From contig CM054114.1 of the NCBI GenBank assembly GCA_028673005.1, positions 125,951,307 through 126,015,306 on the forward strand: a stretch of DNA of 64,000 nucleotides. The letters run 5' to 3'. Positions 11,861 through 23,490 of this stretch are shown here, one piece after another; the stretch's first letter is position 1; every line of letters begins with the position of its first letter. Below the pieces are notes generated by a model. That model ran no database searches and was not told the origin of the DNA. It was given only the letters and a program-made list of their open reading frames with translations. The DNA comes from Tanypteryx hageni (taxonomy: Eukaryota; Arthropoda; Insecta; Odonata; Petaluridae). A program made the translations under genes and the position numbers.

Positions 11861-12257
11861 GACATGTCTACTAACTTAAGGCATAAGAATACTTAGAGTA
11901 AATGTTTAAAATTAATCGTTGTTGTTCTCTCCAGAACGAAGTTTGACAAAAGCCCTGTGATGCTGAGACTATACGGCATTAAGAAAACTCCGAACTATTT
12001 TATTAAATATCTGACTCGTGCGGCGATTCAGAGTTGATATTTCAGCATCGCACTTACTCTTCTTGGACATGTTACAATGGGTCCTTCGAGAAGCAGGTGC
12101 ATTATTTCGACAATGGACTCATGAAACGCCACCTCAGATCTTTGTAGCTCGGATAGAACCTCAATCTGATGAAGATAAAGTAACAAGAACAACATGTTTG
12201 CCAGTGTACGTAATCAGTGCCGTCGCGTGAGGTGATTTTGAGAGGCAGCATTATAGT
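11861..12257. other. No recognised feature
   Basis: Nothing beyond short chance frames is visible. Confidence 0.4.
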
Positions 12258-13675
12258 CAATGGCGGAACTAGGCCGGGGCAGCGGGACCCGGCCTGCTAC
12301 CCACTTGATAGTCTACAATTAGTGGCTAATGAAATACCCTTGAGAATCATTACACGTATCCGGCCCAGTGGCGTCCGGAAACAGATATGGTCGGCAAAGA
12401 TATTTTTTAAGTTTTCGCGGACAGTGTCACGGCACCAACACGGACAGTATTGTTGCCGTCAGATCGGTAATGTGTGTAGTATCCGCCAACAGCAATAAGG
12501 TCACTGTTCGGATACGGCACGGCTGACGTGCGGACGTGTATATACTTGTGTCGGCACTGGTACCACATGGTCCTTTATTTGCCTTAAATGGTTTATTCAA
12601 GTCAATCATATGTAGGAACGAAACGACATTACTTTACGATTAAACATTGTTTTTAATCCTTGGGGTGCTTTTATGCCAATGTGACTCGTGACGGTGATTT
12701 GATTTTGATATGACGGCAACTTAAGTCACTAGAAAGCCATCGTCACCTGAACTTTCATTCCAAGGTGATTCAATTTTGACATTATGCGATATTTAATTCG
12801 CGCCAGTTTAAACAATGTGTTGATGATTCGCTAGAAACAGGCCGGTTGCTAACCAAACATCAACAAAGTTCAGGTAAACAAAAACATTTGCAGAAATACG
12901 TTAAAAAGTATTGCCAAAACGTAATTCTTTCACTTTAATGCTCTACAAATGTAAGTTCAATCATAAAACATACATAAATATGTATCGTTTTAATTCTGAG
13001 TTGCCGCGTTACATCGCCAACGCGTTGTCGTCAACTTGGTATAAAGTATTACATTTAAAAGCATGTGCCATCGGAAAGCAACTAAAGTTGCCCTCACGTC
13101 AAAATTACCGAATTTACTCATGTACCGCGTGCCCTCGTGTACCACGCGCACTCCTATTTTTGGGCTAGCTCGGAGGAAAAAAAAAGAAATTCGTGCCGGA
13201 ATAAGTTGACATCTGGGATTAAAAAAAAGTCGGTCTCTTCACCGATTCCCATTCTATGAAACAAGGTCCGTGCGTATACTTCGTAGAATTCTTCGTCTTT
13301 GGCGAGTATAAACGTAGACGCAAGCGTGTGGCAGTGAATTTACTACCGACATTCGCAATTTATATAACCTGTTAGAAATCCTCATGTAAGATGCGCAGTC
13401 CCTTTTTCTTATCGACATTTTGGGAAAAAAAGGTGCGCGAAGTACACGTGTAATTATGGTAAATCACCGTCACCAGTCACCTTGGTATAAAACTCCCCTA
13501 AAAGTAACAGCGTCTAATAAACTGACTCTGCATATATCTGTTAAAAATCCGAACAGAAAAAATCAATACAAAAAGTTAAACAGTCCAAAGTCATAAAAAT
13601 CAGTACGGTTGGTTACTTAAAGTGGCCCGCTAAACATTCTTGCCCAGGGCTCGTTGCTTACTTGTTCCGCCACTG
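12258..13675. mobile_element. 1.4-kb TIR element, probably hAT-like
   Basis: The left end CAATGGCGGAACTAGG and the inverted right end CAGTGGCGGAACAAG form an imperfect terminal inverted repeat. The 8-bp flanks ATTATAGT and ATTATAAC agree at 6 of 8 positions, consistent with an old 8-bp target duplication. The interior of about 1.4 kb is AT-rich and has no transposase-like frame longer than about 90 codons, so the element is non-autonomous or decayed. Confidence 0.6.
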
Positions 13676-15190
13676 ATTATAACGGTGTCGCAGCCGATCT
13701 GCCACTGTGTCGTGCCCTTACGAAACAAAGGTCTAGAAGTACAAGTGAATGCGTCACGGTTCATGTCATGGGGAATATGATAGGTTACAATACATTCCCC
13801 CTACTCTGCGTTTCCTGCGTTTAAATAACAAAATCTCGGAAATATTTATCGCTTTTGACTTCTGACTCGTCGATCTGCGTGCTGATCCACCAGTGGAATG
13901 ACCTTGAATAATTCCACAAAATTTGCTCATAAATGTAATATACATAATCGATGAGTGTGTTGAATGGAACGCTACATTTTCAGTGTCAAGTTATTCATTG
14001 AAGATTAATTCCGTAGATTTTTCCTTTGAAAATTTATTTAATTCTAATAAGAAGATAGAACTCATGTTAGAAAATCAGTTATAAAATATAACGGATGAAA
14101 AGCTGCAACATAGTAGCTATAAATTCCTAGTAAAATAATTTTTCAAAATAAACGTAAAATATTACTACTGTATTTCCTTTTCATTACATGTTTCTTCTAT
14201 ATAAGAATAAAAGAAAAACATGATTTGTTATAGATCTATGCTACATTACCTATAGTAAAAAATTAGCAAAGGGTTTTTGTCGAAAATTCTAGTAAAATCA
14301 TGAACATTCAATAAAAAAACAATCTGATCGAACAAGAATATAAAAAATAAGAAAAAGTTCTCGGTACAAAAACTGCGCTTCAAACGAGTTCCTTCGCAAG
14401 AAGTTACGAATCATGCAAAAAATAAGAAATGCATCGTCTTCGATTTAATTGGAAGAACAGGAAGAGGTCCACGGAAAACTCGGTTCAGTTTCTTCCAAAA
14501 AAATTAAATGGAATATTTCCTTTCATTCGATAGAGAGTTTTTACTTTTCCCATCGCCTGCAGCGCTTCCTTTCCCTGTATATAATCATATATAACTGTAA
14601 TACTTTTATTAATTTTCACTGATCTTCATGCAACTATTTCAAACAATATAATAATCATAACAAAACTCGTAAGAAACGAATGATTTTATGAATAGTAGGT
14701 TATAAAAAATATGAATGTTATTTATGGAGTTAGATAACTTTGACGTAGGAATATACATATATTATCGCCACAAGAATTATCAGCATTAAGCAATGCTTAT
14801 AAAAGACAAGGAGCTTCACAATAAAAACATTTATCTTGCGAAAATACCGACTCTTTCAACAAAAATTCATAAAGATGATCTAAAGAAAAATCGCATAATA
14901 TTTATAAAAAATATCTTCGGGTATGGATCATTTAACCATGTCATCGAATCATCTCCTTTCTCGGCTAATTTGCGTTTTCAAGTCGTCATTTATATTTTTC
15001 TTGTCATTGAAAATCCACACGGTGGTCAAATTGTGATTTTTTTTCTTCAAAAGCAGCTCTACACCGAATAAAGTCTACCGGTGAAAAAGATTAAATATGA
15101 AGAAACCACCGATCAAAATTATCTCGCGATAATTTCAACTCTATCTTGTAATTCCCACGAGATGCGTAACGCGTTATCATTCCCATCCCA
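13676..15190. other. AT-rich DNA, no recognised feature
   Basis: A very AT-rich stretch with no repeat unit or coding segment that I can support. Confidence 0.45.
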
Positions 15191-15194
15191 CGCC

Positions 15195-15745
15195 ACCTTT
15201 ATTTCTCTGGATCTCCTAGGATTATTTCCCCTCTCACTCCCATCCGCCATCTTGATTTCCCTCTCTCTCCGTCTTTATCCCTCTCAATCCTTCCCTTTCT
15301 ACGTCTTTCTCGCAGCGGAGGCGCCGCCTACATGGCTCGAGGAAAAAACAGTTATACGGTTCTTCTTGTTTTTGTTTGTCCCCGTCGACCTCTCCCACTC
15401 TCTTTTCTCACATAGCCCTTTCTTCCCTGCCTCCATTCCTCCATAACTCTTCCTCCCCACACCCATCTCTCTCTCTCATTCCCTTCCTCCTCTACCACCT
15501 TCCCCTCCCCCTATCCCTCCCTCATATTACCAGTTGGCTCTTTACTTCAACATCAGAGGGCAAGAGAGTTGCCTACCTTTCTCCCCCTCTCTCTCTCTGC
15601 TCTCCATTCCCCTCTCACTCTTTCTCTGTGTTCCCTTCCTCTCTGCCTTACATTCCAGTTCAGCTCCCCTCTCCCTCTTTCTCCTTTCTCTTTCCCTCCC
15701 TCTCTTGAACCTTTCTCCTGTTCTACGATTTTCCCTTGAGCCCAT
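15195..15745. repeat. Pyrimidine-rich tract
   Basis: The plus strand is C/T-dominated with many CCCTCTC words, especially 15385-15530 and 15580-15715. The Ser/Leu/Pro open frames here are compositional. Confidence 0.7.
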
Positions 15746-15954
15746 GCTCTCTTCTTTCCATCCTAACTCCAGCGATTATTTCAACTGGTATTCCAATAGT
15801 GTATTAAGCACATTAGTATCAAAAATTGAAATAAATAAATAAATAAGTACTTATGTTTGACATCTCCAATATTTATAAATAGGCTATGAAAAACCAGATG
15901 CGAATGTAGACTACAATGCAGCCGTCTTTAATGGTGATTCGTTGAAAGTAGATC

Positions 15955-16170
15955 CCAAAAACATTCGGTGAATCGCCACTCAATACGGCTATATTGTAGC
16001 CGAAATGCGCATTTACATTTTCATTCTGTTGTTCGCTATGGCTATTGAAGAAACTTAAAATAAGCGATGAATTTTTCATTTATTTATACCGAAGAACTTA
16101 TTCTGAAATTTGTGTTCAACCTTAAGACGAGCTCGGTGATTATTTATGGAATCGTATTCCAATAGAATAA
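15955..16170 (+). repeat. Dispersed family Y copy 2
   Basis: Contains CGGTGAATCGCCACTC, the hairpin CGGCTATATTGTAGCCG, GCTATGGCTATTGAAGA and AAGAACTTATTCTGAAATTTG, in the same order as at 11670-11860. It reaches about 16170, where ACCTTAAGACGAGCTCGGTGA matches the copy near 23070. Confidence 0.55.
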
Positions 16171-16315
16171 AACGAGAGATCGGAAAATTTGGTTCATTCT
16201 CTACCTGATGAAGATCACAGCCATTCTTGCCCTCTACCCCTTCCATTTCCAATTCGTAGAAAGTGGCTGTGCACATTGTGTCCGCTATACAAATTCAGTC
16301 GACGTATTGGAATAC

Positions 16316-16408
16316 CGTATTACCTCGATTCTAAGGCGCACTTTTTAATCTCCCTGAAATCGGGGTGCGTTTTACAATCTATGGCGTCTTAGAATCGAGA
16401 AAATGCGG
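16316..16408. mobile_element. 93-bp MITE flanked by TA
   Basis: The ends CCGTATTACCTCGATTCTAA and, inverted, CCGCATTTTCTCGATTCTAA are flanked by TA on both sides (16314-16315 and 16409-16410). A TA duplication with short inverted repeats points to the Tc1/mariner/pogo group; the assignment is inference. Confidence 0.7.
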
Positions 16409-16410
16409 TA

Positions 16411-17154
16411 AATCGAATTTCTGCGTATTTTGCCATTTATGGAAGTCAAGTAGAAGATGATTTTTTTATGTTACTCGTCAAATATAGGAATAGCCTCTTT
16501 GCTGAGGAAATGTTTACGCACACAAAGTTGTTCTTGGAAAAAGTCACGCTGAGCAAAACCGCTTAGCGCAAATTTAAAATCTCGTGAAAAAACCACGTGT
16601 ATGAAAAAGCTACGTGCTTTCTCGAGACAAATACAAACGTATAGTGCCTCACGCGTCCAATCCAGGACCGCGTATGATTAAATTTCATTCTTGTTGGATA
16701 AATGAAAGAGTCACATTTATTTACCGCATCAAATTAAATCCACGTTGGAGAAAGCCACTTCGGACGAGGATTTCCTATAAAACTTTCTGTTAAAACCATT
16801 TTATGTACGTGATCGTTTCAGCCTTGATTCAGTGATAATCTAATCGTGTTTAGATCTTGGCACTTGAATTACTTCATTACTTTCCATTACGTAACACTAT
16901 TCCGCCAAAGTGAACGCTCACTTCCTTTCACTCGTGTTTAAGGGAAAAAGCAAAATTATTTCATTCTAAGTTGACCACAAGAGAGATCTCTGATTGAATA
17001 TAAACCTGCGTTGCGCACGAAAAATTGTATGCAGAAGCAACAAATGTGTTATAGTTTTAGTGTGCCGAATTGTTCCTTATATTGCACGGAAATTTTTTAT
17101 AATATATCGGCTACGGGGTTTCTCAAGGCGCATAGGTCGCAGTCTCACAAGTTG
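16411..17154. other. AT-rich DNA, no recognised feature
   Basis: No coding signal or repeat was recognised. Confidence 0.4.
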
Positions 17155-17162
17155 TTTATAGT

Positions 17163-17918
17163 TAGGATATGGATTTTTCGGGTTAAATCAATCACTCGGG
17201 GGGTAAATATCGGGTTTTATTATTTTAATTTTCATTCGGGTTAAAATCGGATATAAATAAGTTACAGACTTTTTGAGGCTTTAAAAAAAGTTCAATCTCG
17301 GGTAATTTTCGGGTTTTATTATTTGTAATTCGGATAAAATGATTTTTAAATAAAAATCTTGTTTAAAAATTTACGTTTGATCTACAATCAAAACTTTGAG
17401 TATACTTTAAGTATGGTTGAGAGTGTGATACCTTGTGTTAAACGCCTCCAGGTGGAGAGGAACCCCTCGCAGGCTGCACAAGTATCATACTTCCCGCTCA
17501 ACTTCTTTTGAAAACACACCAGATGTTAGTGAAATAATTTTTCTTTCGTAGTGTTTTGAACTTACAGTCACTTGGGCTCTTTTTTCCTTATCCTATCAAA
17601 GATGTAATAGCGACTAGCTAAGGCTATTCGTGGCTCGAGCAAACCAAGGAGATTAAGATTGTGTTACAAAGTAAGCTTACGAATAAGTTGTTTACAAAGA
17701 GAATAAACAAACTGATCACGAACATCTCGGACTGCAATCAAGTGCTGAGGTGCCTACAAGCGCCAGAATAGAAATTCTGTGACCAAATCTAAAAAAAATT
17801 GTTTAAAGAAAACTAATAATTTCAGTTTTTTTTCGGGTTTTACCCGAAATTTTAAAAAGGCAATCGGAGGGTAAAAATCTAGTAAAAATCTGGTAAAACC
17901 CGAAAAATCCATACCCTA
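17163..17918. mobile_element. hAT element with TAGGG ends and perfect 8-bp target duplication
   Basis: The left end TAGGATATGGATTTTTCGGG and the inverted right end TAGGGTATGGATTTTTCGGG differ by one base. The element is 756 bp and is flanked by TTTATAGT on both sides (17155-17162 and 17919-17926). TA(G)GGRTR ends and 8-bp duplications fit the Ac-type hAT group. The subterminal DNA repeats CGGGTTTTA/TAAAACCCG words. A separate ~95-bp block at 17415-17515 (GAGTGTGATACCTTGTG ... CACAAGTATCATACTTC) is itself an inverted repeat and may be a nested insertion. No transposase frame is present. Confidence 0.85.
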
Positions 17919-17999
17919 TTTATAGTGGAGTGCGCTGCCACCGGTGTGCCGAGACAAAATGCTCGGTGGTACATTTTGGAATTATGTAGCATTTAATTC

Positions 18000-19116
18000 T
18001 AAAACATGAAGCCCCCGGGAGCGTTTTATGAGGCCCGCCAAGATATGATTAGAAAGCGACCCGTAAAATTTAACACACAAATGCATATAATATACATTCG
18101 AATTACGACAACTAGCTGCTTAGTACAGCGTTGCATGCAGCATCAATAAGATATGTGCTTACTTCCACCCGGAATGGCAAATTAATGATATGTCTGGGTT
18201 TATTTTTAGAGATGTATTCCAAAATACTGCAGAACATTTTAACTATTTCCGACGGTCCCGCATTTAAGATTATATCAGGTCCATGTTCGGCCCTGAGATG
18301 GCAGTAATAGAAAAATCCAAGACAAATATTTTCTATCAAAATTTTTTGTTCAAATTATGTTTTGCGACAAATGCTGCTATTAGATATTCGTATTTTTTTA
18401 CTTTAATGTTTTTACGACATTAATGTAATGCAATGAAAATCAAGAAAGTGCATGGGTATAATTTTTAAAAATGCATGTCAAAATACTAAAGTGCATCCTA
18501 GTGACGAACATTTAAACTATCTCCGACGGTCCCGCATTTTAGGTTAAATCAGTTCCTTTGACTGCCAAGAGATGGAAGTATGATAAAATTGCACGAAAAT
18601 AGCATTTTCTATCAAAATTTTCTTTTCAAATTAGGCTTTCCAACAATTACTTTTATGAGATACTCGTAGTGTTTTAATTTTAATGTTTTAGGCGACATTT
18701 GCAACAAAAAAAAGCATAAATACTTTTAATGAAATTTCAATAACGTAGTTAACAGGCCATGGATCATTTTTATCCAATAACAATTCGGGAACAAAATACA
18801 ATGGTCAATTGTCACAGAGCGTTGACCCGAGACGTTCGCATATTATAGATGTGAAGTTTAATTGGCGTTTTCTGACACACTGACAAAAAGCACTTAATAT
18901 ATAGATAAAAATCACTTGAGATTGAAATGTTACCCCTAAGAACTTAATGTAGACTTGATTTTCATTGATGTGGCACCTCAAAATATCTAGTTAACGTCCG
19001 ATTCAAAGTCTAATCCGGCCCGCTTAAGCATTGACAACTTACAATGCGGCCCGCCGAAGAATTCGCAACTGTCAATGCGGCCCGCCATACAGAAAAGGTT
19101 GCTCGCCACTGTTCTA
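18000..19116. mobile_element. hAT-like remnant, right end clear, left end uncertain
   Basis: The right end GGTTGCTCGCCACTG (19102-19116), inverted CAGTGGCGAGCAACC, is a typical hAT-type end and is preceded by three GGCCCGC words. The left limit is not visible; AGGCCCGCCAAGATATGATTA near 18030 resembles GGTCCGCAAAGCTATGATTA near 33951, just inside another element end. The interior holds the direct duplication listed separately. Confidence 0.4.
18233..18720 (+). repeat. Diverged direct duplication, period about 280 bp
   Basis: CCGACGGTCCCGCATTT near 18248 recurs near 18523. Each is followed by AGATGG, then TTTTCTATCAAAATTTT, CAAATTA and TTTAATGTTTT in the same order. The two units are roughly 70-80% alike by eye. 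Confidence 0.65.
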
Positions 19117-19305
19117 AAGCTAAGACCACAGGAACCAAATCTCTCATAGAATACGATTTCTTACGGTTTCCACTACTTGGAACCGAAACAAGGTTCTTCG
19201 TAATTGGAATTATTATCAAAAACTTATTTCGTAATCCGGGATAAATGCTTAAACGATTTCCAAAATTTATATTTTAACAATAATTTTCCTCATTTTTTGT
19301 TGGTT

Positions 19306-19735
19306 ACAGAGTGTTAAAAATTATCTACTGATGCTCCTGAAACTTGCTTCGGTGCGCCGCGAAGTTCGAGTGAGCCCAGAAAGTGCGCCGTGAAATTTAA
19401 ATGATTACGGTGGTCTTCACCACTCTTCTCAACTGATGGGCCACAAAAGGTTGAGCTGGGCCACGAAAATTTGAGAAAATGTTGAATCGGTCGACAATCC
19501 ATATTTTTAAAATTCACGCTTGTGTATAGCGAAAATATAATATTCCGTAAAAATCAAATGTAATAAATAACTAATGAACATTTTAATAAATTTCTTTGTT
19601 TTCCTCAAATAACCCACTACTTTCAGCCAATAATATAATATAAATTTCTCCTGCCTATACATCAACCTATTCATATATAGGTGGTCTGCGGATGCTTTCC
19701 TGTAGCTAATCAAAAAAGTTGAGAAACGCTAGTCT
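19306..19735. mobile_element. Probable hAT-like remnant
   Basis: The right end AGTTGAGAAACGCTAG, inverted CTAGCGTTTCTCAACT, resembles common hAT ends, and GGGCCAC words occur in the left half (19438-19460). The left end is degraded and no target duplication is visible. Confidence 0.35.
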
Positions 19736-20456
19736 ATAATATTTTCTCCTATCTCTTCACCCTGTCCATCACTTTTCCCTCTATCTCTATCGTCTATCGT
19801 ATCCTGTGATTGTTACCAGAATCCTCGAAAATAATTTTTAGCATAATATGGAAAATTATACGTTTCTAATTCGGCGATAGAATATCGTACCATTCACAAC
19901 TGGGGTTCAAACTCATTATGTAGCTTTTTCTGGAATGGGAATCCGGTGAGATACAGTCGTGTCTTGCGCTTTAATAATCAATGGCAGCATCAGCTGCAGT
20001 CACCCCCTCGCTTTCTAAGATACATCTCTCGTAGAACACTGTGGCAATTAAAGGCGCGATTTCGTGCTATCTGCACACGTGCCTCAACACACTATTTCCT
20101 TCCGCGACTAATTCTTCTTAGCAGTCCGTAAATTTTAATTGTATTAATTTTTAGGTTTAGAATTTAAGAGAGCCGCTGCAGATGGTAGTCTGGCTTAATT
20201 TATGTCATCTTAATAGAGGACTCGTGTTTCGATGATAATTACCTAATTCACACCCGTTACTACTAAATGGATGGTCAATTACCATGAAAAATGTGGTAGT
20301 TTCATTTCCGTCGCATGATACTTGATTGGTAATTTCGTGATTAATGTCTTCTGCTCGCAATATTACCACTATTCCCACTACATCATAGTTCACAGTATCA
20401 AATAAACGGCAGGGGTTTGTGTGTATGTAAAGAGAAATAAATTTAAGCATTTACAT

Positions 20457-20941
20457 CAGGGGTGCACAGCATATGGCTCGCGAACCAAATTTGGCCCGCC
20501 GACATATTTTGTGTGGCCCGGCAGGATTTAACTCAGCTTGTGCTTTCCTTTTCCGTAAAAAATACAAGTAAAATTTCTTATGGATATATATCGCTTGTGT
20601 GAACTAAAATTCTCTCTTATAAAATTAAACAAAGCTCCATTACGTTCAGCAATGACAAATCAGAGTTTAAGAGACATTCTAACAACAGCAACTATCAGCA
20701 TTACTCTGGATATAAGTGGAATGGCGAGAGAAAAACGGTGCAACATCTCTCATCAAGCAAATTATTTGTTCGTCACCTCATTTTTGTCGAGTTAAAATTG
20801 CATGTAAAAGTTGTTACGGTAATTACTGAATCTACAATAGTGTACTTAAATTTTTATGCACAAAACATTCATAACGTGGCCCGCCTAGGTCCAATCAAGG
20901 TCGATTTTGGCCCGTGTCAACTTTTGAGTTGTGCACCTCTG
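20457..20941 (+). mobile_element. 485-bp hAT element with transposase C-terminal relic, copy 1
   Basis: The ends are CAGGGGTGCACAGC and, inverted, CAGAGGTGCACAACTC. Flanking 8-mers ATTTACAT and CTTTACAT match at 7 of 8 positions. The frame at 20580-20795 reads YRLCELKFSLIKLNKAPLR, then SLRDILTTATISITLDIS, closely resembling the C-terminal dimerisation region of hAT transposases (CE-x-x-FS-x-M-K followed by an LR helix). This is therefore an internally deleted derivative that kept the end of the transposase gene. The second copy is at 42667-43120 in the opposite orientation. The transposase relic cannot act by itself. Confidence 0.75.
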
Positions 20942-21170
20942 CTTTACATCCATGCTGAGCTTCTTAGTTGCTTAAAATAGAAACTCCCATCTTCATGCCC
21001 ATAAATATATAGAGGACCAAGAATTGCGCCTTATGGGACTCTCAATCATCGAGTTCGTTTTGTATATAATTCCTTGAAAAAATACCAATTGCCGAAAAAA
21101 TAAACAAAACGTATGCACGTATTTTTGAGTCAATGAGTCCACAGTTAGAGGTAAAACAAAGTCTGAAGAT
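20942..21170. other. No recognised feature
   Basis: A short AT-rich spacer between the hAT element and family A copy 3. Confidence 0.4.
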
Positions 21171-21813
21171 TATTATGCGTTCTTTGCACGAAGTACACGA
21201 AGTGAAGGCATATAGGGGAGGTCGTTTCCGTCCGTCCGTCCCCATGTTAAACCTCGGAAACCGCTGGACGTATTATGATAAAATTTGGTATTGGGGGTTT
21301 TGCTAAAATTGGTCGGCCGATTTCAATTTTGGTCAAAATCGGACAACAATGATGACCACTTTACATGAAGACCTACAATGTTCTTTTGTTTCACCTCGGG
21401 AACCGCTGGTCGTATTTTGATGAAATTTGGTATTGGGGAGTTTTGCTAAAATTGGTCGACCAATTACAACTCTGGTTAAAATTAGACAACAATGACGACC
21501 ACTTTACATGAGGTCCTACATGTAGTTTACAATGTTCCTTTGTTTCAACTCGGAAACCGCTTGACGTATTGCAATGAAATTTGGTATTGGGGAGTTTTGT
21601 TAAAATTAATTGTCCGATTCCAATTTTGGTTAAAATCGGACAATAATTACGACTACTTTACATGAAGACCTACATGTATTTTACAACGTACCACGCTTGC
21701 TTCTCGTTAAATTCTCATCTGAGCGAAAAATATTAAGAACACTGTGAAATCTCAAAGAACGCATTTGGAAACTCTGTGTACTCCGACATGGAGTACACCT
21801 TTCCAATCTTGTT
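21171..21813 (+). mobile_element. Family A copy 3, best-preserved Helentron-like element
   Basis: The cleanest copy. A 12-bp perfect subterminal inverted repeat joins ATGCGTTCTTTG (21175-21186) to CAAAGAACGCAT (21753-21764). Three internal units begin at CTCGG near 21253, 21395 and 21549, so the first is about 142 bp and the second about 154 bp. A perfect 9-bp stem, GTGTACTCC-gacat-GGAGTACAC, lies at 21776-21798, followed by CTTTCCAATCTTGTT. The layout matches HINE/DINE-1-type elements driven by Helentrons. I did not find CTRR at the 3' end, so it is not a canonical Helitron. There is no coding capacity. Confidence 0.65.
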
Positions 21814-21904
21814 CCGCATCGGTAAAGATAATCTGTACATACATGTAATCGATTAAAGATGTAATTGGATCGTACCTAATCGTGTCGCATAATTTGTAAT
21901 TATT

Positions 21905-22225
21905 TCTTCCCTTTGATTTCCCCTCCAACTCTCCCTCTATCTCTACTCTCTATCCCCGTTTTTCTCCCTCCTCTCTCTTTCTCCTTCGGCAACTGCGACC
22001 CAACAAGGCATTCTACTTCTTTCTCTCCGTGTCCTCCTCTCCCCTCCGACCTCTTCTTACCCCTTCTTCCCCGACAGAACTCCAATGAGAATGCAGGGCA
22101 TGTCGATTCCGTGGGAAGAAGCAGGTTTGTTCGACTGCTCGAGTCGAACGAGGGAGAGAGAGAGAAAGGTGAGAGAGCTGAAGGAAAGAAAAAAGAAAAA
22201 GCAGAGTAAAAGTAAAACGTGGAGA
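21905..22225. repeat. Pyrimidine tract followed by purine tract
   Basis: 21905-22075 is C/T-rich on the plus strand and 22140-22225 is A/G-rich, so the bias switches strand within 150 bp. Open frames here on both strands are compositional. Confidence 0.55.
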
Positions 22226-22414
22226 TAAACAAAAGCACAAATGAAGCGAATACCTAGAGAAAGTCCCGTTTATATCGCTAGCGATATTGGAAAACCATGT
22301 TTTCCCAATAGCTATAAAAATGTAAGGAACATATTTCGTTTGCAGAATAGCAACCATCAGTGGTGGTTAGATAGTAGGCTAATAGATTCTAAAATTGAAA
22401 AAAAATTAGGAACA

Positions 22415-22560
22415 TTTCCGGTGAATCGCCGTTCACAGCTGCTTTGTAGCTGAAATGCGCATCTGATTTTCTCAGCCTTCTCAAAGCTATTGGAAAAATA
22501 TAGTTAATCGATTTTACTTTAGGAACAAGGTTAGCTCGATGATTCTTTTTCGAACCGATA
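22415..22560 (+). repeat. Dispersed family Y copy 3
   Basis: Contains CCGGTGAATCGCCGTTCACA, the hairpin AGCTGCTTTGTAGCT, GAAATGCGCATCTG and CAAAGCTATTGG. The last part of the family, ACTTGATTTTTCATAA through TTCAACCTTGAGTAGAGCTC, lies at 23013-23085, so the copy is probably split or rearranged. Confidence 0.5.
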
Positions 22561-23300
22561 ACGTTGTGACATTATGATAAGGTGAATGTAAATAACGTAG
22601 AGATTGACCCATAACTTTGTGAAAAATCTTTTTCTTTTACATTATCGAAAAAGACGTGATTCATCAGACCTAATGATTATAGCGAAACCGATTGCATTGT
22701 TTAAAAAGGCTCGAAAAACCAATCATCGTTTGTCATTAGATGTATGTACAATAACCTTCCACAGAGTATCGCCACCATTGGCAAAATTTATAATTAAAGT
22801 ATCTTTTATATGAGTTGGTGATTATCATCACTTTTCTCACATAAAACTTTCGATGGGTTACAGGGGATAATTGAGATTTTATTATCTCTATACAAGGTCT
22901 AGGACAAAGGCAGACATTTTCTTATAAACTGCGAAATTATCCAAAATGCTAGCGTAGTAAGTAATTCATAAAAAATTCTCTGCCTATGCACATCGGTAAT
23001 TCAAAAAAAGTACTTGATTTTTCATAATTTGATACTTAAGAGCTAATTTTTAAATTTGTTTTCAACCTTGAGTAGAGCTCAATAATTCTCCGATGAATTG
23101 CATCGGTTATGATTTAAATGCTATAATCTAGTTTCAGCATAGTGAAGTATAACAATAAAGCCGAATAGTAACGAAAATATGACAATTTTCAAACTAATAT
23201 AGCTCCAAAAAAGTTTCCATTACGTGTGACGATAGTTACGCGTGCCGTCCTCTGGTCTAGGATACGGAATTATCTATTTCATCCAAAAGTCTTATGAGCC
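22561..23300. other. AT-rich DNA, no recognised gene
   Basis: Only the displaced family Y tail at about 23013-23085 is recognisable. Confidence 0.4.
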
Positions 23301-23309
23301 TCTAGCAAC

Positions 23310-23490
23310 AATTTAAAAGAGAGAGCTAGGAAGAGGTCCAAAAAGAAGGAGGAAGAACAGGAAAGGAATTCCGCTCCGACGTGCAAAGGACAAAGGAGCA
23401 AAAAGTAAAGGGCAAAGACGCGTAAAATGCGACGAGGAAGGAGGAGGAGGAGAAAAAGGAAAAAAAATGAGCGACGAAATGCACCTCTGG
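23310..23490. repeat. Purine-rich tract
   Basis: AAGAAGGAGGAAGA-type words dominate the plus strand, with GAGGAGGAGG near 23440. No gene is inferred. Confidence 0.55.
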
